From Corythucha ciliata (Eukaryota > Arthropoda > Insecta > Hemiptera > Tingidae), in NCBI GenBank assembly GCA_038030265.1, contig CM075938.1, positions 12,563,009-12,627,008 of the forward strand: DNA of 64,000 bases. The letters run 5' to 3'. The notes under the pieces are model-generated. The model was not told where the DNA came from and made no database searches. It saw only the letters and a list, made by a program, of their open reading frames with translations. This document shows, one piece after another, positions 1-36,114 of this stretch; the first letter of the stretch is position 1, and each line of letters starts with the position of its first letter. The translations under genes and the position numbers were made by a program.

Positions 1-1320
1 AATTTTAGCCTTGAATTAGCGTTTTTCCCAATTTTATTCCTGCTAATAAGCGTTTTTGTTCGTTAAATTTATTCTAGAATTAGCGCTTTTTACTAGTTTT
101 ACGCCCAACGAATTAGCTTTTGTCTCAATTTCACCCGCGAATTGGCGTTTTCTCAATTTCATCTGTGAATTAGCACTTTTTCTCAATGTAAGCTACAAAA
201 GTTGCTTCAAGAATCCGCGAATCAGAGTTTTCTCAATTTTTCGAGTTCTCGTTCGTTTTTTGAGTTTTCAATTTCATCAGAGAATTACCCGTTTTAGTTT
301 TTTTCCTCATTTTAGTCACGAATTAGCGTTATTCTCCATTTTAGCCGCAAATTAGTGTTTTTTTTTCTACCTGTGCATTAGCACAACTCCTCCATTTTAG
401 CCGCGAATAAGCGCTTTTTCTGAATCGCAGGCCCAAATTAGCGTTTTTCTCAACTCGAGCTGCGATTGAACGTTTTTATCAAATTTAGCCACGAATTAGC
501 TTTTTTTCTCAATTTGACCGCGAATTAGCCATTTCTTAGGCGCAAATGAGCGTTTTTCTTAATTTTAGCCACGAATTAGCGCTTTCTCTCAAGTCTTTCT
601 GCGTGTGAGCGTTTTTCTCGATTTTAGCTACTAATTTGTGTTTTTCAAAATTGTATTTATTTTGTTGTTTATAACCTGAATGAGCTTTTTTGTTCATATT
701 TTATCTTCGAATTTGTGTTTCTTCTCAATTTCACACGAACGAATCAGTTTTTTCTCAATTTCACCCGCGAATTGGAATTTTCTCAATTTCAGCTTTGAAT
801 TAACGCTTTTGCTGAATTTTTATAGCCCTAAAATACTCAATTTGAGGCGTAAAATTCAGAGATTTTCTCAGTTTTGAATGAGCGTTTTTCTCCATTTTAC
901 CCCCGAATCATCGCTTTTTCTCCATTTCAGCCACGAATTAGCGTTTTTCTCCATTTTATCTGCAAATGAACGTTATTATTCAATAATTTTATCCACGAAT
1001 TAGTGCTTTTTTATCAATTTAACCCGTACGAATTAGTTTTTCCCCCCAATTTCACCAACAAGTTGGCGTTTTCTCAATTTCAGCTGGGAATTAACGATTT
1101 TTCTCATTGTTTATAGCCCTGAATAGTAGCGCTTTATTTCAATTTTAGCCACAGTTTTTAATTAAACGTTTTTTTCAATTGAATTCAGGCTTTTTCTCTA
1201 TTTTAGCTGTGGATGAGCGTTTTTTATTAATTTTAGCCACGAATTAGAGCCTTTTCTCAATTTAGCCGTAAATTAGCGCTTTTCTCTTTTTTACCCGCGA
1301 ATTAACACAATTTCACCCGG
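1..1320 (+). repeat. family 1 array (unit about 30 bp, plus orientation)
   Basis: Diverged tandem units of the form ttttagccgcgaattagcg + tttttctcaa fill this stretch and run off the left edge. Units differ by many substitutions and small indels, so the array is old. No gene. Confidence 0.85.
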
Positions 1321-1760
1321 ACGAATTTTAGCATTTTGCTTCCGAGCTACGGAAGCATTGTTTTTCACTTTTAGGAATATTTTTTTTTTCTTCTTTAAAA
1401 TCGAAATTTCCACTTGCATTTCACGTTTTATACCTTCCTGAACAATGTTTCGTGTCTGTCTGTCCGCAAATCCTTGTAACAAGCAAATCTTCCATAGGTT
1501 TTATCCGAATTTGATGATATTTTCAGGGAATATATGTGTTGGCTAGCAGAGGGTCCCCCATCAATTTCGTCAAAATCGTACAAGGGGGAGGGGGTGAAAA
1601 TAGGGGTTGAATTCTCAAACAAATCAGCGGTTAAATTTACAATATTTCCTACCTCATTTGACCCATTTTTGAAAGATGCTTATGTTTTGTTTTTTAAATT
1701 TTTTGAGAAAACAGTAAAATATGTTAACAAAAAAAGCGAGGAAGCACTGTGCTATAATCA
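1320..1760. other. non-array insert within repeats
   Basis: About 440 bases interrupt family 1. They include tgtctgtctgtccg, an A/T stretch and GC-rich gagggtccccc and gggggaggggg. No known protein matches the short open frames. It is possibly a fragment of a DNA transposon. Confidence 0.3.
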
Positions 1761-1880
1761 TTAGTAGACGTTTTTTTTTTCATTTCAGTCTTGAAGTTTG
1801 CCTCAAGAATTCGCGAATTGGCGTATTCACAATTTCAGCTGTGAATTAGCACTTTTTCAAAAAGTGTTGGCCGCAAATTG
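1760..1880 (+). repeat. family 1 remnant
   Basis: Three to four decayed units with gcgaattggcg and gaattagcac resume family 1 after the insert. Confidence 0.6.
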
Positions 1881-1924
1881 TACCGCCAGGGGTGGGCTCC
1901 CTCCCCACGACTACCTCGTTTAGC

Positions 1925-3310
1925 TACTAATATCGAAATTATTAGTCAGATCGTGAAATAGTCGCGAAACAGCGAATATTCAGGGGTAATTACGCACGAA
2001 GTAGCGATAGTTTCAAGGCTAAATATCCGTAGAATGCAAGCTTTGGGACTAAAATAGTCGCGAAACTGCATACTTACTGCTGTAACCAATCACGAAATGC
2101 CTATTTTAGAGGGAAAACGAGCAAAATCGTTAAGCAATCAAGCCAGCTGTTGAACGTGATTACAAGTCATTGAATGACTTATCAGACAAATTTCTTCAAT
2201 CAACAGAATCGATGGTCAAAAAACCGTTAATTCCAATATTGAAGTCGAGCTGCCACAAAATTCTACAACCAGAGATAAAAATATGCAAAACTGCAAGTTT
2301 CGAGTCTAAATATCAGCGAAATAGCAATTTTCTGGTCATGAAAAGGTTTCGGTTTTTTTTGTTGTTGTTTTTATTTTCAACAGTGAGTGGGGCGAGCCCC
2401 CGTTTCGGAACTGAATATTCTAAAAGTTGCGAGTTTATGAACTTCATTTCCCCCAAATATGCAAGTTTCGTGTTTAAGATGCAAGCCTAGCAAATATTTC
2501 ACACGAAATTACATCACGCTAACAATAAAAATTTGCAGAATCGAAGTTTCGGATCAAAATATTCGAGTAATTCTTGGTTTCTGGTATTTATTTTGGCGAA
2601 ATTGCAAGGTTCGGGTCTTATTTTTAGTGAAAGTATGACGGATAGCCGCAAAATTTTCCTCTAAATACCCGTGAAATTGAAAGTTTTCTAGTTGAATATT
2701 CACGAAACTGCTGATTTATATGCTATTTAATGGTATTTTACTGGAAATAGCAAGTTTCCAGGCTTTTTTTTTTTTTAATGACGGGCGTGTAACCTTGGCA
2801 AGCCGGCTCGGACTACGCCCTCAGGCTGTCGAAAAGCCGTTTAATTGCAACATTTAGTACCAAGTGTTTGTAATTTTGCGAATTCGATTTGCAAATTTGA
2901 GCCGAATGACAATTTTCCTCGCTGAGTATCCGCGAAATTGATAGTTTCGGGCCTTAATTTCAGCCAAATTGCAAATTTAGGCTCTTACATTAAACAAAGT
3001 TGCAATTTTCAGTTGTTTTTTTCCAGTTTTTCAGCGGGCCACAAAAGTACCCAATTCTGACAAATTTGGCATTTTCCTGGCTGAATAGGGGTCGGGCGCG
3101 GTCTCAAAATGGCAACGTTATAGAAATCCCGCCCCGCAGGCCCATCAAATCATACGTGGCATCCAAGAATCCACCGATCCTGTTTCGAGAAAACTTGGAT
3201 GCCAAACAGAAGGTACCCGTTCCGTGACATTGCAACTTTCGGGTCTCAATGCCTGCAAAAATGCAAGTTACGGGTCTAATTGTCTGCGAAATTGCATGGT
3301 TGCATTTCAA
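1925..3310 (+). repeat. family 2 array (aaattgcaagtttcgggtc type)
   Basis: Units of about 30 bp with core gcgaaattgcaagtttc and gggtcttaattt repeat with strong divergence. A GC-rich interruption at about 2785-2840 contains caagccggctcgg. No gene. Confidence 0.8.
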
Positions 3311-4740
3311 TCCTGGTCCTAGCTAGGGCTTGCTCTTATTGTTCTGGTGTGTACACTTGGACAAGGAGCTGTATACGTTGGGTTGCTCGACTCCCCCTTC
3401 CCCCATACGAGTTGGAAACCCCCCCCCCCCGCCGTCGTTTCACTAACAACGATGAAACCGTGGACCGAGTTAGGCAAACATTTAGGGCTCTCTGGTAAAT
3501 TCTAGTGAAAGGTAGCCCCTGAACGAAGAAACGTTAGTGGGTGGGGGGGACAGTTTTGTCATTACAGTTTTGTTTTACTTTCTTAATGAAGGGATTCATT
3601 TTCATTAATGGCCTAACTACGCTCTTTTTTAAACAAGTGAAAGTGGCATCAATTTTTGTTAATCAAGAGGAAGGAAAAAGCGTGAGAAAACGTTCGTCGA
3701 ACGCGTATTTTTTCTAGTTTTTCGTTTTGTTTTTTTGCTGAATTCAATTAATTTCATAGTGGAATTTGATGTGTTTTCACTTTTTACCATTCCTGAAAGC
3801 TTGAAAAAACAACTAAAGAACGTAATCGTTTTTGAACGTTTAATTCGTGCGTTATAACTTTAAAACCTTTATACTTAATTGGCCGTATTTATTTATTTAA
3901 ATACTAAAAAGTCACAAATAAAGTATCCCGCTAATATTACTTTTTTTTTTTTTGCAAAATTGTGCTGGTCTATTTATTTCTGGACACGCATCTGTGAACT
4001 ACAAAAATAAATTACTAGAGCTTCTTTGATACAGCTGTTGCTCCATCAATTAGTTCTCATCCCGTATAGAAAGAGCTCCTGTAGATTGAGACGTGTAGTG
4101 AAAGACTACGAGGCAAATGAGCGTTCGCGTTCCTGTGTTATTAAGAGAACGGCTCAAAATACGGTCCAAAAAGGTAGGTCGTGCTTGTTAAACGGCTGTG
4201 TTTTTAAAGACTGCCTCATTGTCTCCTTTCGAACAAAAAGAAAAAGACTTGTACTTAACGTTTTTTTTCGTCGTCTTTTCTCTTGAAGGGAAGGATGTCT
4301 TTATTAATGATTAGTCTGCTGTGAGGAGGGTAGACGACCTAAAACTCCCACGTGTCTTTACTGCTTTGTCCAAGGGTCCCCACCCATTCTTTGTACACGT
4401 ATGTAGGTAATCGATCGTGGGATTTAAAGAGAAAGAGAGAGGGAAAAAGGTTTGACCGAGTACCGTGGACATGTCCAAGCTGAAACAAACTTCGTTCATG
4501 GTGGGTGTGAGGAAAAGAGTCTCGCGGGGCTATGGATTGTGAATATGTGAATGAAAGATGTAGTGTCGTTGCCACTCCCTCATCGGTGCGTTAGCCCCCC
4601 CCCCCTCCAGGGTTTGGCTGGGACCCCAATTTTTAATGTTTTTTACCAGTAATCCGGTTTTAGATTCAAAAACAGATGACTGTGAGAGACGGGAGATGGG
4701 GAAATTGACTCCAGATTATAGAGGTCCATCAGCGCACCTA
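3310..4740. other. non-array sequence, no gene recognised
   Basis: Mixed AT-rich sequence with C-runs at 3419-3430 and 4593-4605 and an 11-12 base T-run near 3942. Short open frames show no family motif. If the missing ena start exon is in the window this is one place it could be, but I found no convincing ATG plus donor. Confidence 0.4.
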
Positions 4741-4930
4741 ACAAACAACAAAATTAGAAAAATCGCGGCTAAAATTACAGAAAAACGCTCATCCGTGGCT
4801 AAAATTGATAAAAAACGCTCATTCGTGAATGAAATTGAGAAAAAGCTGTTAAAAAAATAAGCTCTAATTTGCGGTTAAAATTGAGAAAAAGCGCTCATTC
4901 GTGACTGAAATGGAGAAAATGGAGACAGGA
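4740..4930 (-). repeat. family 1 units, reverse orientation
   Basis: Units of the form gagaaaaacgctaattcgcg, the reverse complement of family 1. Confidence 0.75.
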
Positions 4931-5084
4931 TCATATGCACGGCGCACCGGCGCGAGTCTGGAAGGGTCCACGCATCAGGGCGCTCCCCCCCCCCCGGAGG
5001 CCTCGTCACATATCAGAAACACCTTCAGTGTTGTGCAATAGTACATAATAGTCCAAAAAGAATAATTATAAAATTATTCCAGTG

Positions 5085-5350
5085 TGAGTAGCGTACCTAC
5101 CGTGGCATTGGCGTGGCGGGCGGACCGCCCCGGACCACCACCCCCCGTGGGGGGCGTCAGAAAAGCTTAAAGATGGAAAAATTAGGATTTGTAGATTGTT
5201 GGACGAAATAATATCCAGAGATGTAGGTAAAAGGAAGTCTTGCTATCCAGTTGGACGGCGATTTGGCTCCTTTCGACGATTTTCAGTCCATCCGACCTGG
5301 AGATTGGAACGTTGCGGTGCTCAGCAAGTTATGTGACTGAATAATCGATT
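5085..5350 (+). mobile_element. dispersed element E, copy 1
   Basis: The segment gtagcgtacc...ggaccgccccgg...aagcttaaagatggaaaaattaggattt recurs at about 20890-21030, 21200-21310 and, more weakly, 32998-33110. Its right part (tcagtccatccgacctggag, ggtgctcagcaa) recurs inverted at about 20270-20345. Interspersed copies with shared ends suggest a short non-autonomous transposon. Confidence 0.5.
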
Positions 5351-5354
5351 CATC

Positions 5355-6340
5355 CTACTGCTGAAATCGAGAAAAGTACTAATTCGCGCCTTCTAGAGGC
5401 AACGTCGAGGCTAAAATACAAAAAATACACTGATCCCCATGTTTCTGTAGGGGCTTAGCCGGCTAAAATCAAGAAAGCTCACTAATTGTGCCGATCTTGG
5501 GGCTATGCGACTAAACGTTTTGAAAAAGTGCTAATATTCGTGAAAAAGTAACTTCCAGAACTGAGGCATTCTTCAAGAATTGATAAAAGCGCTAGTTCAG
5601 GACTCAAATTGAGAAAAATGGGATAATTCACGGCCGCAATTTGAGAAAAATCGCTAATTCGCGGATAGAAGTGAAAAAACCCCTAAAATCACGGCTAAAA
5701 TTGAGAAAAATCAGTAACTTCCTCAAATTAAAAAAAATCGTTAATTAACGGTTAAAATAAGAAAAAACGCTAACTCGAGGCAAAAAATGGAGAAAAATCG
5801 ACAATTCACCAATACAATTGTGAAAAAGCGCTAATTCGCGGCTAAAATTGAGAAAAATTGCTGTTTTTGTGGAAATAATTGAGAAAAACTCGTAATTAGG
5901 AGCTGATGTGTAGACAAATCGCTAGTCGGGGCTAAAATGAGGAAAAACGCTACTTCGTGGCAAAAATAGAGAACAATTGCTAATTTGAGGTCAAAATTGA
6001 GAATAATTGCTAATTTGAGATCAAAATAGAGAAAAATTGCTAATTTGAGGTCAAAATCTAGAAAAATTGCTAATTCGCTGCTCTCAATGGATCAATGAGA
6101 AAAGTGATAATTTGCTGCTAGAATTGAGGAAATGGCAATTCGCGGTTGCTGGAGGCAGCTTCGTGGCTAAAAGTGAAAACAAACCCTAATTTGCGGGTAA
6201 AATTAAAATAAACGCTAATTCGACGCTAAACTTGAGACAAATCGCTAATTCACAGCTAAAATAGGGAAAATCGCCAATTCCCGGCTTATAGTGAGAATAA
6301 GCTCATATTCGCGGCTTAAATTTAAAAAATCCTTTCACCA
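5355..6340 (-). repeat. family 1 array, reverse orientation
   Basis: About thirty diverged units with ttgagaaaaatcgctaattc run through this stretch. Near 5990-6070 three adjacent units (tgctaatttgaggtcaaaat) are close to identical, a recent local duplication. Confidence 0.85.
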
Positions 6341-6384
6341 GCAGAATATCACTCCCCCCCCCCCAAAGTAACTTTGTTTTTGAA

Positions 6385-6960
6385 GGAGCCGGATCCACCA
6401 AATTGGGGTTTTAAGTGGGCCAAACCTTCTAAATAGGTTTGATTTGGGTGAGCCAATCCTGCGAAATGGGCCAACCCTGCAAAATTTTGTTTTTAAAAGG
6501 GTCCAAACCGACGAAATTGGTCTTTAAAACGGTCAGTACCTTTCAATTTCGGTTTTGAAGGTGTTAAATGTTAAAATGCCGGTGAAATTCGTCTTTTTAT
6601 GGAGCCAAGACCGCGATATTTTTTTTAAAAGGAACTAAAGGCAAAAATTTGGCTCTCGAACTAGTCAAAAATGCGAAATTTGGTCCTGTGATGAGCGTGA
6701 AAGATTCCAACCAGCGGAATTGATTTTATAAATGACTAAACCCCGTCAAATGAACTTTTTGATACTGTGAACTGGGACGTTTGAATTTCTCTACCCAAAA
6801 TTGGCTTTTTATGTAGTAAAGAATAGAAAATAGTTTGTTTTTTGTAAGTAAAACCCGCGATATTAGGTTTTGTGGGCGTTGATTCCCGCCAAATTAGGGT
6901 TTTGAATGGGCTAAACCAGCGAAATTGATTTGCCACTTGATGTGCCACGCCGCCAATCCG
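6385..6960 (+). repeat. family 4 array (cgaaattggttttgaa..gagccaaac type)
   Basis: Units of about 30-40 bp with gagccaa, ccgcgaaattgg and ttttgaa. The array starts after a C-run (6354-6364) and fades out before ena exon 2. Confidence 0.75.
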
Positions 6961-7419
6961 CAGAATTTTGGTCAAGTTGTTGAAACCCGCAAATGCTAAC
7001 CATCGACATATAGGCCAGTCATATAATATAAAACATCGGAAATTACGAAAAAAAAAATGTATAAACTTGCCCCTTTGATATGTTGCTAGGGACCACGTAG
7101 TGAGTATGTAGCAGATAGTTATCCATCGTGTTTTTTCCAAAATGCCATAGAATTTATTAGAAACTAAATAAAAAGAACTGTGTACAAGTTGAATTGCGTG
7201 GAAAGTTAAAAAGGGGCGCATCTTAGGACAGTGCCCCGGCCTATTTTTCTATAATCCATTTTTCCCAAAGGACCACTCTGTCGCTTGATCTTCCTGCAGG
7301 GGACCTAATTTCGTTTTTGTCAACTTTTCTCCATTCATTTTTGTGTTCCCGCGACCCGCGTATTTAAAAATTGAAGAATAAATAAATAAATGACTAATAT
7401 TTTTCTTTTTTATTTACAG
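6960..7419. other. non-array sequence upstream of ena exon 2
   Basis: AT-rich intronic or 5' flank. An open frame on the minus strand covers most of it but has no recognised motif and includes repeat-derived sequence. An ataaataaataaat run precedes the branch/acceptor region. Confidence 0.5.
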
Positions 7420-30878
<23,459 letters not shown>

Positions 30879-32010
30879 TGCGACTTAAAACAAGACCACA
30901 ATATTATTATTATTGTTATTATTATTATTATTTCACAGACTGAGTTTTATCAACAAAGTAAATTAGTTTATTTACCCTTTTTTCCGTAGGTAATTTGTTA
31001 CTACATACCTACTTTAAAGAACCAACAATTTGTTTTCCAACTAATAAGCAAAAAACGGTTGTGATTTTTACTCTAAACTCTTTCAACTGAGGAACCATTT
31101 TTTTTTTTATTTGGTTTTATTTAATTTTCGTAGATTTTCTCCTGTATGCTATCCCATATCACTGCCCGATGGAACCGCGGTTTCGAAAAAAAAAAAAAAA
31201 ATGTTTAAATAAAACGAATGAAACATGAAAAAAAAGAGTAGAATTTTTATCATAGTATGAGAATAACGATTTTGTACTATTTCTATTAATAATAAGATTG
31301 AAAGACAATTTTATCGAAACGAACGTTTTTTTTTTGGTTTTGTTACGGTGTGTGCTCAGCTACTTCAGTTTCTATGGCGGGTTGGGGGGGGAGGGGGTAT
31401 GAATACAGGGCCTATTTTGTATTCATAAAAATCAGGTCTTCAATCATAGTTATTTTATCTTCAACAAACTATGGTCTTTTATCAGAAGGCGATTTATTTG
31501 ATGCTGTGATTCACTTATGGTGTTTTAAAAATTATATTCGCTTATAGTTTTGATTAAGAAGTATTTTAGACTTTTTTTTTATATGCATATATAGTACGAT
31601 ATCGTTCCAGCTTGGCTTATAAGACAAAATACGGACAAGATAGCGTTTGCGGACGGGGCTCCGATTGTTTTAAAAGAAAATAAAAATGGTACCTGGCGAG
31701 AGTTGGCATCAAGCTCAAAAATCGTCTTTTTTTTCTAATGTGAGGTGTTAACCAGTATTTATGTAAGGAAAATACAATTCTTTAGATGTAAAACGATCAA
31801 ATAATAATAATTTATAATAATAATAGTAATAAAAATATAGGAAGTATCCCGATGTAATCAAAACAATTATATTCAATTTTCCAGTTAATGGAAATAGCTT
31901 TGTATTTTCATTTTCCTTTTTTCATTTTTGTATAAAAAAAAATTGTAAATAATTTATAATATTTGTAATCTATCTATAGGCGTCTATGTAAATAAACTTT
32001 CACTTTCTTA
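30879..32010 (+). other. ena: ena 3' untranslated region (extent inferred)
   Basis: This is an AT-rich, non-array sequence directly after the ena stop. It contains an ATT microsatellite (30901-30931), a poly-A tract (31187-31201), TATATGCATATATA near 31580 and several AATAAA hexamers. The last strong one is at 31991-31996. The end is placed just past that signal by inference. Confidence 0.55.
31991..31996 (+). terminator. ena: probable ena polyadenylation signal AATAAA
   Basis: The canonical hexamer sits in gtaAATAAActttcac, followed by a T-rich stretch with ttcttgt. An earlier AATAAA at 31208-31213 could give a shorter transcript. Confidence 0.45.
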
Positions 32011-32995
32011 ATGTTAAAAAATGATTTCTTGTAAAATATTTTTTAAAGAGGTAGATTAAAACTACCTAATTTCAAGGATACAAAATACAAAACAAAGTTT
32101 TCTGGAGGTTTCATTTAAATTTGAGGTGTTTAGCATGATTTTTTAAAAAAAGTGTATTTAAAAAAACGATCGAAAATTTAAAGGGAATCGCCATAAAATT
32201 ATACATTTTTATTTCGCATTGAACTATACACAGGGGGCCATTTTCGATCGCATGGGGGCCTAGACGATAATGAAAGAAAAAAAACAATTCTACTTAATTG
32301 TAAACTGAACGGCTTTTGTGAGTGTTACTATACGCGGAGAACAAAAAAAAATTTACAAAATTCATAGTAATATATGAAATATGAGTAAAAATAATTATAT
32401 ATGTCTGCGAATATAAATAGCGTTTGTGTTAATTATTTGAAGAGCTCATGTTCTTACAGTGTAGTCGCTGAAAAAAAAAAGGGGGGGGGAGGGAGTCCCG
32501 TGCCTAGGACGTTGCCAAACCGTCCTGGGCCGGTGTCTGGTTAATTTCCGTCCCATGATGTCCTTGCCCGGGACACATTTTGTCCCGGGTTTTTCTTCTT
32601 TATATCTAAAACAGCCGCCCAACTCTCGAGGTTTAGTTTTTAAAGAGTGAAACTCGCGTTTTACGAGTTCAGGCAAGGATGCAGGCGGGAGTGTTGGCAG
32701 GCGCGATCGCCTCTACCAAAACATCAAGTTCCCCCTCCCCCATCCTTATTACTGTTCCCTTTATCACATGTATCAAATATCTGCGCTCTACAGGGCAACT
32801 GCTGATCCAGAAAGGTCACAGGTTTCAATGGTCCCCGTTGGAATCGAGGTCACTCTCCCAAAAGCGTCATCAAAGCTCAAATTCAGCGTTGCCAACTCGG
32901 ATTAGGCTTTTCCCGTCAAGTCAAGCACAAAATTCTAACAAAATGTATTCCATTTTGTTAAAAGAATCTGTCAAATAACTAAACAAGTAATAATG
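32011..32995. other. intergenic sequence after ena, with CCCGGGACA hairpin
   Basis: AT-rich sequence up to 32440, then a GC-richer block. The block has a G-run near 32482, a perfect hairpin cccgggaca-cattt-tgtcccggg (32567-32589) followed by a T-run, and gttgccaactcgg near 32886. It is probably decayed transposon sequence. No gene. Confidence 0.45.
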
Positions 32996-32997
32996 AG

Positions 32998-33110
32998 CAG
33001 CGTGCCTAGGCAGGGGCGTTAGGGGGTCCGACAAACCCGGCCTCTCTTCTGAGGAGGCTCCAGAAAACATTAAAGGGGAAAAAATCGGAATTTTTAGGTT
33101 TCATGTTCAT
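32998..33110 (+). mobile_element. element E, diverged copy
   Basis: cagcgtgcctaggcaggggc...ggctccagaaaacattaaaggggaaaaaatcggaatttttaggttt parallels the other E copies and abuts a reverse family 1 array, as they do. Confidence 0.4.
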
Positions 33111-33750
33111 GAATTTAAGAACGAAATTCTGAAAAAAAAAAAAAAATCATCATTAGAGGCTAAAATTGAGAAACTGTTCGTGAATTCACGGTTTACAGTG
33201 GCTCATTTACGGATAAAATTTGTGAAAAATTGCTAACGCACTGTTCGTGGGGTAAGTTCACAGCTAAAATTTACAAATAGTGGTAATTCATGATCACAAA
33301 GTGAAAAAATCGCCCATTCCCAGCTGAAATGGCGAAAATAGAAAAACGCTTAATTTTGCAGTCAAATTGAGATGAAGCACTGCTATTTGTGGCTATAAAA
33401 TTGAGAAAAAGCGTTAATTCACAACTGAAATTGAGAAAACTTCAATTCGCGGGTGAAATTGGGGAAAAAACGAATTCGTCCGGGTAAAATAGAGAAAAAA
33501 CACTACTTCGTGGACGCTTTATGTCTGTACAGGTAGAGGAAAAAATCGCTAATTCATGACTTGGAAAGAAAAAACCAATTATTCGCTGCTGAAACATGGA
33601 AAAAGCGGCGGTAATTTGCTTTCGCTAAAATGAAGAAAAAGGGTCAATTCGTGTCGAAAATTGAAGAAAGAAAAAAAACACTATAATTTGTGGTTTATCG
33701 ATGCAATTTCCTGAACAAAATTGAGAAAAAAAAACTAATTCAGGCGCGGA
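33110..33750 (-). repeat. family 1 array, reverse orientation
   Basis: Units with attgagaaaaagcgttaattc and related. No gene. Confidence 0.8.
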
Positions 33751-34019
33751 TCCGGAGTCGGCTTAAGGAGGGGGCCCCCGCACCAATCAGTACCACACGT
33801 CACACATTTGCTAGACAGACACAGTTCTCAATTTCTGATAATTGAAGCATCGGAAAATTGAGGAAGCAAAAAGGCCGGAAAAGTGGGGAAAAAACAACTA
33901 CCTATGTAACGTGAACTATTAGTTGGGCAAAAATATGCCTCCAGCCGAACAAATGAAGTGAACTCAGCGCAGTGGTGGAGGGGAAGCTCTTATGTCCCAC
34001 GGCTACCACTGCGATTTTG

Positions 34020-34185
34020 TAACCCTCAAAATTGGGTTTTTAAATGAGCGAAATCCGGAAAATTACTTTTTTATTGAGTGGAACGAGCTAAAAATTGTTC
34101 TTAGTGCAAAAAATCGGCGCAATCGGTCTTTCAAATAGGCCACCCAGCGAAATTGGTTCACTGGCAAAACAATTTCCCGAAATAA
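34020..34185 (+). repeat. short family 4 array
   Basis: A few units with aaaattgggtttttaaatgag and cagcgaaattggttc lead into the 20-bp satellite. Confidence 0.6.
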
Positions 34186-35110
34186 GTTGTTCATCAAACT
34201 GACAGTCTCCTCAAGAAATTGACAATTTCCTCGTAAAATAAAAAATTTCCTAATAAAATATACAATTTCCACATAAAATTGACAATTTCCCTATAAAACT
34301 GATTATTTTCTCATAAAATTGACAATTTCCTCATAAAATTATCAATTTCGTAATAAAATAGTCAATTTCCTCATAAAATTGACAATTTCCTCATAAAATG
34401 GACAATTTCCGCATAAAGTAGACAATTTCCGCATAAAGTAGACAATTTACTCATAAAATTGACAATTTCCTCATAAAATTGTCAATTTCCTCATATAATT
34501 GAAAATTTCCTCATAAAATAGACAATTTCCGCATAAAGTAGACTATTTACTCATAAAATTGACAATTTCCTCATAAAATTGACATTTTACTCATAAAATT
34601 GACAATTTCCTCATAAAATGGACAATTTTCGCATAAAGTAGACAATTTCCTCATAAAATTGACAATTTCCTCATAAAATAGACAATTTCCGCATAAAGTA
34701 GACAATTTACTCATAAAATTGACAATTTCCTCATAAAATTGTTAATTTCCTCATAAAATTGACAATTTCCTCATAAAATAGACAATTTACTCATAAAATT
34801 GACAATTTCCTCATAAAATGGACAATTTTCGCATAAAGTAGACAATTTACTCATAAAATTGACAATTTCCTCAAAAAATTAACAATGTCATCATAAAATT
34901 GACAATGTCCCCACAAAATTGATAATTTCGAAACGATCTCTAATAACCGTATAAACAATAATTTCCTCATAAAATGGACAATTTTCGCATAAAGTAGACA
35001 ATTTACTCATAAAATTGACAATTTCCTCAAAAAATTAACAATGTCCTCATAAAATTGACAATGTCCCCATAAAATTGATAATTTAGAAACGATCTCCAAT
35101 AACCGTATAA
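34185..35110 (+). repeat. 20-bp satellite (ttgacaatttcctcataaaa)
   Basis: About 45 adjacent 20-bp units of ttgacaatttcctcataaaa, with regular variants (gtagacaatttactc, gacaatttccgcataaag) that form a higher-order pattern. Near its right end a block of about 156 bp is tandemly duplicated. The block ends in cgatctctaataaccgtata at 34935, and again at 35091 with one change. Confidence 0.95.
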
Positions 35111-35640
35111 ACAATAATCACCGAAAGGGCAATCGAGTCATGGGGTAAAATTAATAAGTACCATGGGCAAAAAATAAAACTAATGAGAATAATTTGCAAT
35201 TTCCTCGTGAAATTGACAATTTCCACGTCAAATTGACAAATTCGGCTTCAAGTTGACAAGTTTTTAATTAAATTGACAATAATGCGCTGATGAAAATGTC
35301 AATTTGTTAATAAAAATGACAATTTCCTCGTGAAACTGACAATTTCGTACAAAAATTAACGATTTCCTATTGAAATTGACAGTTTTCTTACAAAATTGAA
35401 AATTCATTGAAAAAGGGTATTTTTCTCATTATATTGACAATTCCTCATACAATACGTCATTTTTTTCATAGAATTGACTATTTCCTTATTAAACTAACGA
35501 TGCACTTATCAAATTGACACCTTTTAGACTGAAAATTTCCTCGTGAAATTAACCATTATGCTCATAAGCTTAAGATTTCTTATAAAATTGAAAGCTTTCT
35601 CATAAAACAGACAATTTCGTTTTGAAATTGACCGTTTTTT
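35110..35640 (+). repeat. decayed flank of the 20-bp satellite
   Basis: Units with aattgacaatttcc continue but with rising divergence (cctcgtgaaattgac, ttataaaattgaaagc), as expected where unequal exchange no longer homogenises. Confidence 0.7.
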
Positions 35641-35990
35641 CGTGAAACCGACGATTTTTGTGAAGCATTTCGCGTATTTGTTGCCCTATTGACGCCACAT
35701 TTCACGTAAATTTTGCCTTCAATGTGGCGATTCACGAGAGTTTTTTCCTGAATGTTGCGTTTTATTGCCCGCCATGGGGCATTTAACGTAGTTTACTCGT
35801 CGTTCCGCGGCATTTCGAAAGAGTTTTTTCCTCACAATGTGACGTTTCGCTTAAAGTTTGCCCTTGGCGTGATCTCACGCATAAATTTTGCCCTTGACGT
35901 GGCTGCGTTCAACGTCAATTTTTCCCTCAGTGAGGCCATTCGCGAGAGTTTTTCCGTTAAAACTTGGCATTTCGTGACTCTGTACTAATT
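35640..35990 (+). repeat. minor repeat (cacgagagttttttcctgaa / gttttgccctt type)
   Basis: Units of about 55-60 bp with atttcgcg, gagttttttcc and aaattttgcccttgacgtgg repeat about six times. I do not see this family elsewhere in the window. Confidence 0.55.
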
Positions 35991-36114
35991 CAAGGCGTAT
36001 AGGCTCTTTTACGTCTGACATGTGAAAAAAAAAACCAAAAAAAAACGCTAATGGGCACTTTTGGCCTGAGCGTCGCCGGACTCGGCTTGGCCGGGAAGGC
36101 ACCCCCCCACCCTC

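Noticed and set aside
5355..6340. Regular 30-bp repeats that could be read as a CRISPR array.
   Set aside because: Units are adjacent and diverged, with no unique spacers of constant length, no cas genes, and a eukaryotic setting.
6736..7221. 161-codon minus-strand open frame upstream of ena exon 2.
   Set aside because: Part of it is family 4 repeat; no motif, no conserved composition and no splice context were seen.
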